A DNA stretch of 64,000 nucleotides, from positions 1 to 64,000 of the forward strand of contig JAYEVG010000097.1 of the NCBI GenBank assembly GCA_036346395.1, given 5' to 3'. Each line of letters opens with the position of its first letter. Position 1 is the first letter of the stretch. Source of the DNA: Hsuehochloa calcarea (Eukaryota > Streptophyta > Magnoliopsida > Poales > Poaceae). The notes under the pieces were generated by a model, which was given only the letters and a program-made list of their open reading frames with translations, did not search any database and was not told where the DNA came from. Positions 11,853-22,310 of this stretch are shown here, one piece after another. A program made the translations under genes and the position numbers.

Positions 11853-13752
11853 TGTAGGACCGTAAAGGCGACTAGGGGTGAATAGGCGCTTTCTAAACTT
11901 TCTCGCCTAAATCAAATTCAACACGAACTTTACTCCTTTAGATATGAGAGCTAAGAAGATCAGTAAGCGCACAGTGGAAGCCTTGTGCTGAATTCGATAC
12001 CCCGTCAACCACACGACACAAATAGAGACTTAATCTCAAAGGGTGATCAGATGCAGTGTCGGCCGACGGCTACCAAGGGCGGTCTAACCGACAGTTAACG
12101 AGCGGTCGGACCGGCTACTAACTGGCGGTCGGACCGTTGGATATCGGTTCGACCCGGCAGAACTAGCGGTCTGAAAAGCGGGCGGTCGGACCGCCATTAT
12201 AAAATCGGTCAGACCGGTTCAGTCCAGTACTGAAAATTCAAGCCCAAATTCAAAATGAAATTTGATCCAACTTTTGATTCAACCAATGAAACTTGACGAA
12301 ATTTCGAGCACACCTCCCTAATGATATTAGAGACCTATTTCTAGCGACGATCCTTCAGATCCACTTCGCAGAATCGATCTCTCAAGGATTTACCAAAGAA
12401 GTGCACAAACCCTAGAAATATGAAAATTTTTGATTCAAGACTTGCTTGTGGGAGTTGATGGTCTAGATGATTCTAGGAGTATTCCCACACATCAAAGCAA
12501 GACAAAATGGGTCAAGAGACCAAGCTTAAATACTTGAATCAAGGAAGCACCAAATTCAACCAAAAGAGAGAAGAACACAAAGGGAGACAAATGATCTCTC
12601 AAGCAAGTATCACAAGATTGATTGATCTCACAAGATGCTTACAAAGCCACTCCAACAAGGAGGACAAGAGCTAACCAAGGAGCAACCACAATCTCTCCCT
12701 CTCTTCCTCTCCAAACCCCAACCCTAGAAAAAGACTAAGGAAAACCAAATGAATGCCTCAAGGGGTTTTACATCTCCCCCTTCTCTATTTATAGGAGAGG
12801 CCTAGGGTTTCACTTTTGGGACCCACTCACACATGGGACCCACACACAACATCTGTTGAAGCAATCGCCTGCTTCACCACGTGTAGGTTGATCAGCGGTT
12901 CTCATCACGTCGCCAAGCCTCTCTTGTCCGAATCCCATCGGAACCTCCCAGAGACTCGCACCGACTTCCGTACCGCCTGATCCAACCAGCTGCACCGAAC
13001 CACCCATTCGATCCATCTTGCCCATCCTACACCATGCTTGAGTCACACGACCTCACCCAGCATCCATGATCATTCTGGACCTCAGCTCTCCAAGCGTAGT
13101 CCCGATCCACCTCACCGTTGACGTCGTTGACCTGCAAACCACCTGCACAGCAATAGACAAACAAACCGTTTCCGGGAACAAGTTCTTCACAACTTGACCC
13201 ACGTTAGTTCCACAATGCAATATACAACAATAAAGCATTGAACTCCATACATAAACCACATTCAAATCAACTCAATGCCAACTTGGCTAACCTCCAAGTC
13301 AACGGTGGTCTGACCGCCCCACAAGGCCGGTCCGACCGATTCCAGGCCGGTCCGACCGATCCCACAACGGCGGTCGGACCGCCCGAAAGGACTTAGCCAA
13401 ATTTTCAGCGTGAAAATCCGAAACCTTCTGGAAATTTCAACTGAATAGAACTTTTGACTGGGAGCTCCAAAAATGATGTGACCACATCCAGGAGACTCCC
13501 CTCACTTGCCTACACAACCTATTTTTGGCTTAGCTCCAAAAACCACTTTTAGGTTAGGCCGGTCCGACCGGCAACCACGGCTAGTCCGACCTCTCCACGG
13601 GCGGTCTGACCGCCCCACACCACCGGTCAGACCGCCTGTGGTCTGACAGCTTGGGAGCAAACCCCGAAAATACGAGATTTTGTAAACCAACAAAGCCATT
13701 GCCAATTGACTCATCATCCTGAGATCGTGCACATATCCTCACGATATCCACA
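11853..13752 (-). repeat. 5' LTR of gag-only copy 1
   Basis: About 1,900 bp, bounded on the plus strand by TGTAGGACC and ATCCACA (TG...CA ends). It carries GGTCGGACCG-type palindromes at 12060-12230 and 13305-13635, and a TATA box (CTATTTATA on plus, near 12785). Flanking target duplication cannot be judged because the other LTR is truncated. Confidence 0.8.
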
Positions 13753-14500
13753 CTAAGTTTTGACTGTCTCGTCTTGGTCGATTAAGGGCCGACACTTATG
13801 TCTATCGAAACTAGCACTATCGTATAAGCATATGTCGATAATGAGGAGGATCTGGCCAACTAATTTACTGAGTCCAACCATTAAGCCTGCAAACTGTAGT
13901 TGATAGGTGTTCCCTTGATTACGGTAAATGTACTTCCAAATCTTGAGATGTGTAGATTATGGTAAAGGTACTTCATATTTTGGGTCATGCAAACGATGGT
14001 AAATCACGTCCATGTCTGTCGGGGCTTGCGCCGGGTGATGGTAATTGACATCCATGTCCGGGCAGGTTATCTCTCACAACGATGAGCTCTAGGTCGATAG
14101 TAATTGACTTTTATGACTTAGGGTTAAACTCATTGGGTGGGCTGATGTAAGGTCGGTATATACTCAAACGGATATGTTTCAAAGTAAAGATCCCAAATAT
14201 ATGTGGAAGATGGAATATGAATCAATACTAATGAAACCACAAAATATAGAATGAGTCCCCCCTAAACGTGTGCATACACATATGTGTAAAGAAAACATAC
14301 GCACATATTCAAGATATACTTATGGTGGAGTTCTTCCTATATTTTAGATCCGAGGAATGCAACATTATGTAAGAGTATGAGTCAAATGCATACCTCGTTG
14401 AATTTCACCTTTATATCCAAATGAGACTACATAAGATGATACTTGACAAGAGAGTTAGTCTCACAATTAGATTTATCATTAATCACCAAAACACTCCATT
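13753..14500. repeat. LTR-like DNA with degenerate internal repeat
   Basis: No ORF. From 13918 to 14135 a motif of the form GAT(T/G)(A)CGGTAAATNNACTTCC recurs about five times at irregular 38-60 base spacing (13918, 13957, 13993, 14037, 14096). Such short degenerate repeats are common in grass gypsy LTRs, so this may be a truncated LTR, but I cannot name a family or set its ends. Confidence 0.4.
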
Positions 14501-14503
14501 TAC

Positions 14504-15890
14504 TCATAATGGCGGGTCTAGATCTTTCAGGCCACAGGAGGGAAACAACACAACGAGTCGAGGAGCAAAGGAGCGTTCGGCCATAGGAGCAGGGAAGAGG
14601 GGGGTGAGGGCCGGTCTAACCGGGCGGGTGGTCGGTCCGGCCCAGGAAGCGAGGCGCACGGGGCGGTAGGCGGCGCACCAAAGGCGAGCTATGGCGAGGG
14701 CACCAGGGTCGGGTGAAATGGGATCTTTGGAGATCTGAGGGGGTCGGGGTAGTGGCGCCAGGTCGGGCGGCACTGAGATAGGGATCGCGGTGGCCGGGCA
14801 TTGGGCTTAGTGGTGGCAGTGCGATGGCAACCGTGGGAGGAGGTGAAGAGATGGCGCCGACGAACCTTTGGGGTGAAAGGGAAGCTCACCAGCTCGTGGT
14901 GGAAGCGTTAGCACAAAAGTGGCCGAGCGGAGTGAGAGGGCGGTGCGGGGAGGAGAGCTCGGTGACGGCGGTCCCGGGGAGGCGAGGGGCTGCAGCCGTG
15001 GGTCGGGGACATCGCCGTGGGCTCCTGGTGCCGGTGACTGGGCCGAGGCGATGGCGAGGGCAGCCAGAGGCGGAAGGGAGAACCTTCGGCCGGAGGGGGA
15101 GAAGAGGCCGAATCGGGGAAAACTCTTTGGAGAACTTACCCAGGGATGGAGGGGATGGGGGAGAAGCAGAGGGGGCGCCGGACCCTTTTATAGCCGGTGG
15201 AGGGAGGATGGAGCCGGAGGCGATAACGCCGGGTGGAGGTGGCGGCATGGCGACGGTGGTATGGGCGGCCATGGCGCCGATGGGACCGGCGGCAGTGAGA
15301 GCAGCGAGCGCGGCGATTGGAGCTAGCGACGGGTGGGTGGAGGTGACGCCTTGTGACCCGGGCGGCGTGGCTTGGTCCGGTCGGAGTCGCGATGCGAGGA
15401 TGATGCCGACGTCATGCGACGGAAGCGACGACTGGGGCAGGCGGTGGAGGTGACTCGTTATGGGGGCCGCTCGGCGAGGCATGGCTGCGATGGTGGTGGG
15501 GCAAGAGCGGGAGCCGGTGGCAGGCGACTGAGGTTAGGCGCGCCTTGATGGCAGCGATTGAGTGGGGAGGAAGATGGAGCTGGGCCGGGCGATAGCGGGG
15601 CCGGGCCGAGCTGGAGAGGGGCGGATCTGGGCGGAGAGGGCGCAGCCAAGCAGGGAGACGAAGGGCCGGCGGCGCGAGGGAGGGAGAGGGATGGGGGAGG
15701 TGAAGCGGATCGGCCGAGAAGAGGGGATAAGGAAGGGACGGATGAGCGAGAAGACGAAGCGGACGGAGGTGATGCAGCCGAGGCATCGCGTTGGGCCGTG
15801 GGCTGGCGAGAAGAAAAGGGGAAGGGGAACGAGCGGGCCAGGCTGGGAGAAGTCAGGAGAGAAAAGCAGGCCGAAAAAACGAGATGCCAC
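14504..15890. other. GC-rich stretch, probably transposon-derived
   Basis: A G-rich plus strand (C-rich minus) with long open frames on both strands, all low-complexity Pro/Ala/Arg/Ser or Gly/Arg translations without domain features. Open frames here follow from the lack of AT-rich stop codons. Motifs such as GCTCACCAGCTCGTGGTGGA resemble the GC-rich leader or LTR parts of rice gypsy elements, and captured gene sequence is another possibility. I do not support a gene here. Confidence 0.4.
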
Positions 15891-16594
15891 AAGAAACAAT
15901 CACAGACTGTTCATGATTATACTAACCGAGAAGACCAAGCGATAGCGACCAAATTTTTTTTTTCAGAGATCTCAAGTATTCTATTATGTTTACATTTTGG
16001 TCAAGAATCAAATAGGCAAAATACTATTTGCAATTAAGTGCTTGACTCAAAAGGTTGGCACGTAGTCTGGCAGACTTGTCTGGTGTTATCCTTAATCGAC
16101 TACACAAGATCGCAAGAGAAAGATCAAGGGCTAAAGTTTATCCATTTTAAAAAAAAGGCAACCTCATCATTCTCATGAAGAGAGAGAGAAACGAATCGAG
16201 TAGCTAGGTTCGATCGGTGACGCCGCAGCACTGTACCAAGTGGCCATAGGTGGTTGATGTGGGCATGTGTTCTTTGATCGGTCCATGCATGGAGAATGCA
16301 AACACGCATACAAATGTTGCACATCCTCGGTTGGTTAAGAAAATCATCTATTCGAAGAAGCGCATGTACTAATTGTGGATGTGCAAGTTCATGTCTAGTC
16401 CATTGAACAGGCTACAACTCAAAACAGATCCAATTGGACTAGAGAGTTAGCTTAGTTACTTAGATTAATTGGTTAAGCTAGATAGTACAGCGTGCATGTA
16501 TAAATTTAACTATTGGAATCGGTGATAATCCTTAGCTTAGCATAAGAGAACAATCATAGAAAGTACATGCGTAAAAGTAATAAAAGTAAGTGTA
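15891..16594. other. Unassigned intergenic DNA
   Basis: No gene, domain or clear repeat is visible. A short poly-T run (15955-15962) and a GA-rich tract near 16183 are the only notable features. Confidence 0.5.
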
Positions 16595-16602
16595 TTCGCG
16601 TG

Positions 16603-17353
16603 CAGGGGCGGCTCCAGCAATAGGGTAAGGTGGCGGCCACCCGAGTAGCTTGGCCGGTGCGCCACCCCGGCTTGTTCTTGACAGACAGCGCGCCGGCGAC
16701 GGCTCGGCAAAGCCTCCCTCTTCGCCTCGCTCCGACCTCCCACCTCGGCTCTCCCACTCTCGGTCTCCCCTCTCGCTCTGTTGTCCCACTCTCGGTCTCC
16801 CTCTGCTCTGGCCTCGGCCTCGGCTCTCCCACTCGTCGGCTCAGAGCAATCATGCACCCTCATTTGCTATTAAAGTGAGTTTGCGCACCACCTGTTTGAT
16901 ACAATGCCTCAATGAACCACATTCTTATATATGTGAAAAAAATTCTTTAATGGATATATCGTCATCCACCTTCCCCTACTTGCCGAGGACAATGTGAGAT
17001 TGATTGCTTCATGCCTATTTGTAATTTTTAGGATCAATCGGTGCTATAATATATTGTAGTAATGTGATTTACTGGTTGTAGTATTGTAGATCTCATGAAG
17101 GAGTACCTCACCACCAGACATCAGTGACCTGTCCAAGATGAAACAAACAGCCTCAAGTGCTGGTCTAGGGACACCGTCTCCAGAATATGGACTCCAATGG
17201 ATTACATACAACATATTGTGGATTTATAAAAGAAATGCAAGGAGGACGCCCATGATACGTACGGCCTCGCCGGAGAGCGGGGGGTGCGACCACATCGCAA
17301 CCGGTGAGACCGCGACTCACCTTACCTAATATTTTGTCCTGGATCCGCCCCTG
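16603..17353. mobile_element. 751-bp non-autonomous hAT element with 8-bp TSD
   Basis: The ends are inverted repeats: CAGGGGCGGCTCCAG at the left and, read from the right on the other strand, CAGGGGCGGATCCAG (one mismatch in 15), followed on both sides by GGTAAGGTG-type sequence. It is flanked by a perfect 8-bp direct duplication TTCGCGTG at 16595-16602 and 17354-17361. CAGGG-type termini with an 8-bp duplication are diagnostic of hAT elements. The interior has a CT-rich low-complexity part with repeated CTCCCACTCTCGGTCTCC (16740-16830) and no transposase, so it depended on another element. The intact duplication implies a fairly recent insertion. It sits 208 bp upstream of the TATA box of the peptide gene. 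Confidence 0.92.
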
Positions 17354-17454
17354 TTCGCGTGTGCGTAAAAGTTCTCGCACCGACGCTCCTGCCTCCTCGA
17401 CTCGTGTGTTGCTGATAAGACGCATTGATTTACGAGCCCTCGTCTACTGTTTGC

Positions 17455-17526
17455 AGTCAAGCGCATGTGTGTTGACTGTTGACAACAACAGATGCAAAGT
17501 ATGAACTGCCTATATCCAATTTTGAC
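17455..17526 (+). promoter_or_regulatory. W-box cluster upstream of peptide gene
   Basis: TTGACT occurs at 17472-17477 and 17522-17527, and its reverse complement AGTCAA at 17455-17460. A related TTGACA is at 17479. TTGAC(C/T) is the binding core of WRKY transcription factors. Three cores in about 70 bases just upstream of a TATA box suggest stress or defence regulation, but short motifs also occur by chance. Confidence 0.5.
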
Positions 17527-17561
17527 TCACGTAGCCACCTTCAAGTCTTGCGACCAGCCCA

Positions 17562-17570
17562 TATAAATAG
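17562..17570 (+). promoter_or_regulatory. TATA box of peptide gene
   Basis: TATAAATAG, 71 bases before the ATG at 17633. A transcription start near 17595 would leave a 5' leader of about 40 bases. Confidence 0.75.
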
Positions 17571-17632
17571 CAGACGAGCCCCCCTCGTCTCAGATAACTT
17601 TGAGAGCTTGCAGGTCTGCACGATTAGTAGAG

Positions 17633-18192
17633 ATGGCCTTATCGTCGTCAGTTAGAGTTAACCTTAAAGCTAGCAGTTTGCTTGTATTTATTCAAGCCAT
17701 GGTGCTAATCTGTGTGGTGATCATGAGCAGCAGCTACACCTGCGAAGGCGCGCGATGTGAGCGCGATCGATCGAGTTATAGTTTGGTTTTTACATTTTAT
17801 TTCAGAATATATATATATATATAGTTCTTGTTTTACATTGTTAATCTGTAATGAAAAGAATGATGCTGTCTTCATGTACCAGTTAGTGACATATAACTGA
17901 AAATGATCATACTTTTTTCTTTTTTTTAAAAAAAAAGACCCCTGTTGGTTTTTTTTCTCCCTTTCTGAGAAAGACTGGAACACGATTCCAGTGCATGCAT
18001 TGATTTGGTACATATGAATCTCATGAGATATTTCTATTGATTGATTGAGTTAGTTTTTTTATATGAAATATTGATTGATTTGAGTTTTGATCTCTTGCAG
18101 TTCTGCTTCCATTCTTCCGAGAGGAGAAGCCGCCCATAGCACTTCAACCCGGATGCTTATTCCCGCCATGCCCCAAGAAACAACTCCCTTAG
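17633..18192 (+). CDS. Small secreted peptide precursor, two exons (71 aa)
   Basis: Exon 1 is 17633-17756 and exon 2 is 18101-18192. The intron has a strong donor (GTGAGC at 17757) and a pyrimidine-led acceptor (CTCTTGCAG ending 18100), and is AT-rich and 344 bp. The spliced frame is 216 bases including the stop TAG, 71 residues. The N-terminus carries a hydrophobic segment at residues 18-33 (LLVFIQAMVLICVVIM), giving a signal peptide with likely cleavage around residues 34-40 (SSSYTCEGA). The mature part would be some 30 residues, rich in proline and basic residues, ending in CLFPPCPKKQLP with a C-x4-C pair. The start has G at -3 and +4. No family is recognised; it does not match CLE, IDA, CEP, PSK or RALF signatures that I know. 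Role as a secreted signal or defence peptide is inferred from architecture and W-boxes. Confidence 0.7.
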
Positions 18193-18278
18193 TTGATAAG
18201 TACTAGCTAGCTAGTAATTAAGCTAATCAAGAATAAGCAATGGGGAAGCGCCCATGCATAATCTGTATATGATCGATG

Positions 18279-18282
<4 letters not shown>

Positions 18283-18328
<46 letters not shown>
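18283..18328. repeat. (TA)n microsatellite
   Basis: About 46 bases of uninterrupted TA in the predicted 3' UTR of the peptide gene. A shorter AT run lies in its intron at 17809-17822 and another at 18373-18386. Confidence 0.9.
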
Positions 18329-18329
<1 letters not shown>

Positions 18330-18414
18330 CTAATACAGTCTCGAGAGTACGGCTAGCTAGCTAGCTCTAGAAATATATATATATATGTGTACCCGCCTCC
18401 CGCCAGTGTCTCTG

Positions 18415-18420
18415 AATAAA
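18415..18420 (+). terminator. Poly(A) signal of peptide gene
   Basis: AATAAA 223 bases after the stop codon, following a TA microsatellite and a CTAG-rich 3' UTR. A reasonable poly(A) signal, unconfirmed by transcripts. Confidence 0.5.
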
Positions 18421-19280
18421 ACAGGTGTCATGTGGTTCTTCCATTTTGTTTTCTCTATGCAAGGATGAATCAGTGAACAGTGATAACTATCATGTGCAAC
18501 CCACTCTTTGAGTGCATGTAACCTGGTCGGTTGGGGCAACAAATCAACATGAAAAATTCAGAAACAAAAGTCGATGGTGTAGTCTATGGAGCATGTAGAA
18601 AACACCCTTTAAGATTTCAACTTCAGACTCAAAGTGTGTTCGAAGAAACAAAAATGCGAATAGTACCATTTGTCTTTGTCTTTCTCCTTTTGACTTTCGA
18701 TTTGTTGTCGGTCAGAATTTTCTAGTTTTTATTGCTCTTTAGCACATACTGAATTAGGTCTTGAAATTTTAAAGCTGAAGCTGAAACTCTCCGACTAGAG
18801 ACTGAAACAAAGGAACAGTAAGGGCAAGTGGGCAACAGAACAATCCAAATAGACCCTAGATAGACAAGACTTATGGCATCTCACAAACATTACAGTATCT
18901 TAATTACCATGTTAACTCGTCTCTAAGAGGTTTAGTTACATCTTACAGCAGATCTCGGAGGCGTCCGACGCTTGGGGGAGGATCGGGCAAAACTGTAACT
19001 AACTACGTTTACTTCTCTCCAAAGGAAACTTAGGTCTACTTCTAGATTCTCAATCGATTCTTGTAGAGTCATGCCAAACACCCAACTTCTCAAAACAGCT
19101 AGATCCTGATTCTCGTGAGAGCTGTCTAAAAAATAAACTAGCAACAAGGAGCAGCATTCCCACATATTCCTGCAAGAATCCAACTTGCATAAACGAAAAT
19201 ACCCTTTAAAATTTGAAGTTTTTACCCGCAAATACCATCCAACTACCCCAAATCCCCGTTCCCCCGAAAACCCTTTTTTC
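18421..19280. other. Unassigned intergenic DNA
   Basis: No supported gene. Short frames at 18531-18725 and 18932-19231 lack domains. Segments such as CCAAATAGACCCTAG (18847) and GTCATGCCAAACACCC (19068) resemble common grass MITE ends (GGGTCTATTTGG and GGTGTTTGGCATGAC on the other strand), but I could not pair them into an element with duplicated target. Confidence 0.4.
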
Positions 19281-19299
19281 TTTATCTTTTGGCTCTCAC

Positions 19300-19725
19300 G
19301 CGCTTATCGCCGCCTCCCCCTCCCCCACCTCCGCCTCCCGCTTCCCTCGGCGCCGCCTCCGCTTCCTCCCTCCCCCGGTGCCGCCTCCCCCTCACCTCCG
19401 CTTCCCCCTCCCCCCTCCCTCGGTGCCGCCTCCCCCTCGCCTCCGCTTCCCCCCTTCCCCCTCCCAGTGCCGCCTCCTCGCCTCCTTCCTCTCCCCCGGT
19501 GCCGCCTCCGCATCGCTCCGCTTCCCGCCTCCGCTTCCTCCTCCCTCGGTGCCGCCTCCCCTCGCCTCACTTCCTCCCTCCCGGTCTTGCCCCTCGCCTC
19601 ACCTCCCCCTCCCCCTCCCGGCGCCGCCTCCCCTCACCTCCGTTTCCTCCCTCCCGGTGCCGCCTCGCCTCCCCCTCCCCTCGCCTCACTTCCACCCTCC
19701 CACCTCCCCGTGCGCCTCCGCATCG
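19300..19725. repeat. Pyrimidine-rich GC minisatellite
   Basis: An imperfect tandem array of a CGGTGCCGCCTCCCCCTC core alternating with CCTCCGCTTCC-type units, roughly 35-50 bases each, with about eight or nine GTGCCGCCTC/GCGCCGCCTC cores from 19338 to 19660. The strand is almost pure C/T with G. All three plus frames stay open here only because TA-containing codons are absent, so the Pro/Ser/Leu-rich frames are not taken as genes. Confidence 0.75.
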
Positions 19726-20168
19726 TGACCTCCTCCGTCCCCTCCGGTGTAAGCGCTCGAGCTGGCCTCCCCCTCGCCTCATTCTCTCGTGTCTAGGTGA
19801 CAACGCCGCCTCCGATCGTGGACTGCACCGTCTTCGGTCATGTCTGCGCCTCCGATGCCGTCGCGCTGCGTCTCGGTCCTCGCCGCCTCGATCGTCATTC
19901 GCGTCTCGGTCCTCTGTGCCTCGGTCTCGACTCGCGCCGCGAGGAACGGACTGTGAAGGTAAGGTCATCATCCGGTGCACCCCCTTGACCTCCTTACTCC
20001 TCCCTTAGTCCCATTCATTTGATGAATTTGTGATTGAAGGATGATATAAGGCTTCTGTGATCGTTGATTTGTTTAGATAATACCTTCTGGGGGCATAGCT
20101 TTGGCAGGCTACGCTATTCTCGGTTAGCATGTGCGCAGATATTCCCTGTAATCTGGGGTCGATAATCG
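19726..20168. other. Unassigned DNA between minisatellite and LTR
   Basis: 19800-19955 is GC-rich with CTCGGTCCTC/GCCTCGGTC repeats, ending in a donor-like GAAG|GTAAGG near 19959. It could be the first exon or leader of a lost gene or transposon, but no protein feature supports it. Confidence 0.3.
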
Positions 20169-20547
20169 TGTTAGAAAATCATAGGTTTGACCCTGCATCC
20201 GATCTATGTTTGGTCCTCCATCTAAAAACGTAGTAGGGTCTCTAGCCTATAAATAAATGGTACTAATCATTGTAAAAGGTTGAGCTCTTGAAGAGCAATA
20301 AAGAGAAGCAAGAAATCCACTATATCTCTGTGTTCAATCTACTTTTTTGTTCTTGTGTTCTTGCACTGTTTGATGTGATTTTATGTTTGTCTACGAGGTG
20401 ATCGTTCGGACTGGACTCGCCAGCGACGGTTCCTCAACACGTTATCAACACGACCGACTCTGGCCTACCTCTAAGCTCGTGTCGTATCTCACAACTCTGA
20501 TCCGATCTAAGGCTGCTACGGATAAGAAGGGCTATCAGAGTATAACA
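20169..20547 (+). repeat. 5' LTR of Tork-like element
   Basis: Begins TGTTAGAAAATC and ends ATAACA two bases before the primer binding site. TATA box (TATAAATA) at 20248. The part from AGCAATAAAGAGAAGCAAG (20295) to TTCCTCAACA (20439) resembles the LTR at 62296-62566, which ends at that point, so the last 108 bases are an extension or a different LTR end. Confidence 0.65.
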
Positions 20548-20549
20548 AG

Positions 20550-20562
20550 TGGTATCAGAGCC
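20550..20562 (+). other. Primer binding site (initiator Met tRNA type)
   Basis: TGGTATCAGAGCC, complementary to the 3' end of plant initiator methionine tRNA, the usual primer of Ty1/copia reverse transcription. Confidence 0.85.
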
Positions 20563-20682
20563 AAAACTATATTAATCTGATTTGTGCGATGGTCGGCGAA
20601 GCGTTAGGTGGCATAAAATCAAGATCGGTGTCGATGATGTGGAATCAAGTGAAGAAAATTTGACGGTGGAGGAATTTTCAGC

Positions 20683-21760
20683 ATGTGGTATTGTGTGGTG
20701 AAGGATGTTCTTATCCCGCAAGGGTTAATCAATGCTCTTGAACGGAACAAATCGGAAAAGAAGTTCATTGAAGAATGGAAGGTGATGGAGCGAAAAACTA
20801 TCAGTACAATCTGTCTATGTCTATCCGATGAGGCAAATTACTCGGTAATTAAGAAAACTTTATCAAAGAAATTATGGAGTGACTTAGAAGAATTGTATAT
20901 GGCAAAGTCATTGACAAACCGATAGGTACAGAAGTGACAACTGTACATATTGCGCGTGGAGGAAGGCACACAGTTCGTTGACCATCTCAATGTCTTTAAC
21001 AAGCTTATCATGTAGTTGTTAGTGTGGACAAGAAAATTGAGGAGAATAACAATGTTGGCATATTGACATCATTTCTACCACCATCATGCGAGCAATTTAT
21101 GATGAGTATTCTTGCCAAGCAATGCACTCTCAACTTCAATGAGGCAGTGGCATATCTATTAGAACCAGAGTCCTTGAAGAAGCTATTGAATTCTTCATTC
21201 TCGAGTGATCAAGCACTGGCTATCATAGGTGTTGCTTGCAAAAACAAAAGTCACAAGAAGAAGAAGGGAAAGAGTAAGGGCACACGTGTATGCTATCTAT
21301 GTGACGAGGAAGGTCATATGATAAAGGATTATCTAAGTTTGAAGCAAATGGAAGGTATATGCTCAATGGTGGTAGCTAAAGATGATTCAAGTGTACGCTC
21401 AATGGTGGTAGCTAAAGATGATTCAAGTGTACTAGTCGTTAGTCAATCAGGTACTTCTCATGGATGGATATTAGATTTTGGTTATTGCTTTCATATATGT
21501 TCGTTGAGGGAGATGTTTGATGAAAGAACTATGTGTCTGGCAAATGGAACTGTCCACTTAGCATATTGCAAGAAGTATGCCATTATTGAGGTGGGAACAG
21601 TTACATTGGAGATGTATAATTGAACACATCACACAATGACGGGAATTCGGTATGTTCCCGGCTTAAAGAAGAATCTAATATATGTGAGTTCACTTGAACT
21701 CGAAGGTTGTGAGGTATCACTTTGAGGTGGAGTTATATGAGTTACTTGCAAAGGGCAGGT
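20683..21760 (+). pseudogene. Tork-type gag and protease start, broken
   Basis: Frames encode the UBN2-type Gag region with ISTICLCLSDEANYSVIKK and LWSDLEELYMAKSLTNR (20683-20925), then ILTSFLPPSCEQFMMSI (21054), a knuckle CYLCDEEGHMIKDY in which the last cysteine is tyrosine (21290), and the protease signature region GWILDFGYCFHIC where DSG has become DFG (21460). A tandem duplication of 48 bases encodes GICSMVVAKDDSSV-like repeats (21355-21433). The GAG-pre-integrase start (GIRYVPGLKKNLIYVSSLE) follows near 21640 and then stops. Frameshifts occur at 20925-21020. Confidence 0.75.
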
Positions 21761-22310
21761 AATCATGAAAAGCATATGTAGCAATGGATGATAACGATTG
21801 ATGAGTAATCATCAGGAAAGAGCACCCAATGGGAAGTTTGATAAAAATCATGATCAGGAGAAAGAAACCGAGTCATCAGCGTTATGTACTCATATCTCAT
21901 TTGCAGCTATGTACAAACAACAAAGATGGTTGCAAAATCTAGCACACACGAAGGCGAATGTGTGAGCTGTTGGAAGAAGGAAGATATGGTAGGATCAACC
22001 ACGCGGTACCGGCAAGTAGGTGGAGCTCAGAGGCGGTACAAATATATGGCATACAAGGCTGTAGGAACAGGAGGTGTTGTTAACCAAACTACACAATAAA
22101 GGAGCTCTCAGGTGGAGTTTTCGGGCGGACTAGCCCAGATACCGACACACACATTGCGGTGATGTGCATGAGCCCTGTCGTGGGGCACTCCCAAAGGTAG
22201 GGGAAAACAAAATAAAAGGAATAACAACATAAAGAATGTGGAGCCGACTAGGGGCGAGTTTTTGGAGGAGCACGCTGACTTGAACGGATAGGAATCAAGG
22301 TGAAGATTAT

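Larger units (their letters stand above)
7191..13752 (-). mobile_element. Gag-only Sirevirus derivative, copy 1
   Basis: Minus-strand LTR element with a complete 5' LTR (11853-13752), a primer binding site, a decayed gag (9066-11796), a 3' untranslated region with polypurine tracts and a truncated 3' LTR (7191-7727). No integrase, reverse transcriptase or RNase H motif is visible in the roughly 4.1-kb interior, so it is non-autonomous. Layout and interior are shared with the complete copy at 27372-35165. The 3' LTR is cut at its junction with the inverted element A. Confidence 0.85.

Noticed and set aside
14504..15890. Long overlapping open frames on both strands (up to about 200 codons)
   Set aside because: The sequence is GC-rich and low in TA, so open frames arise by default. 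Translations are low-complexity and have no domain, splice or promoter support.
18840..19085. MITE with GGGTCTATTTGG and GGTGTTTGGCATGAC ends
   Set aside because: The two segments do not form a paired inverted repeat with duplicated flanks.
19185..20008. Proline/serine-rich open frames of 170-240 codons
   Set aside because: They coincide with the pyrimidine-rich minisatellite and are open in all three frames.
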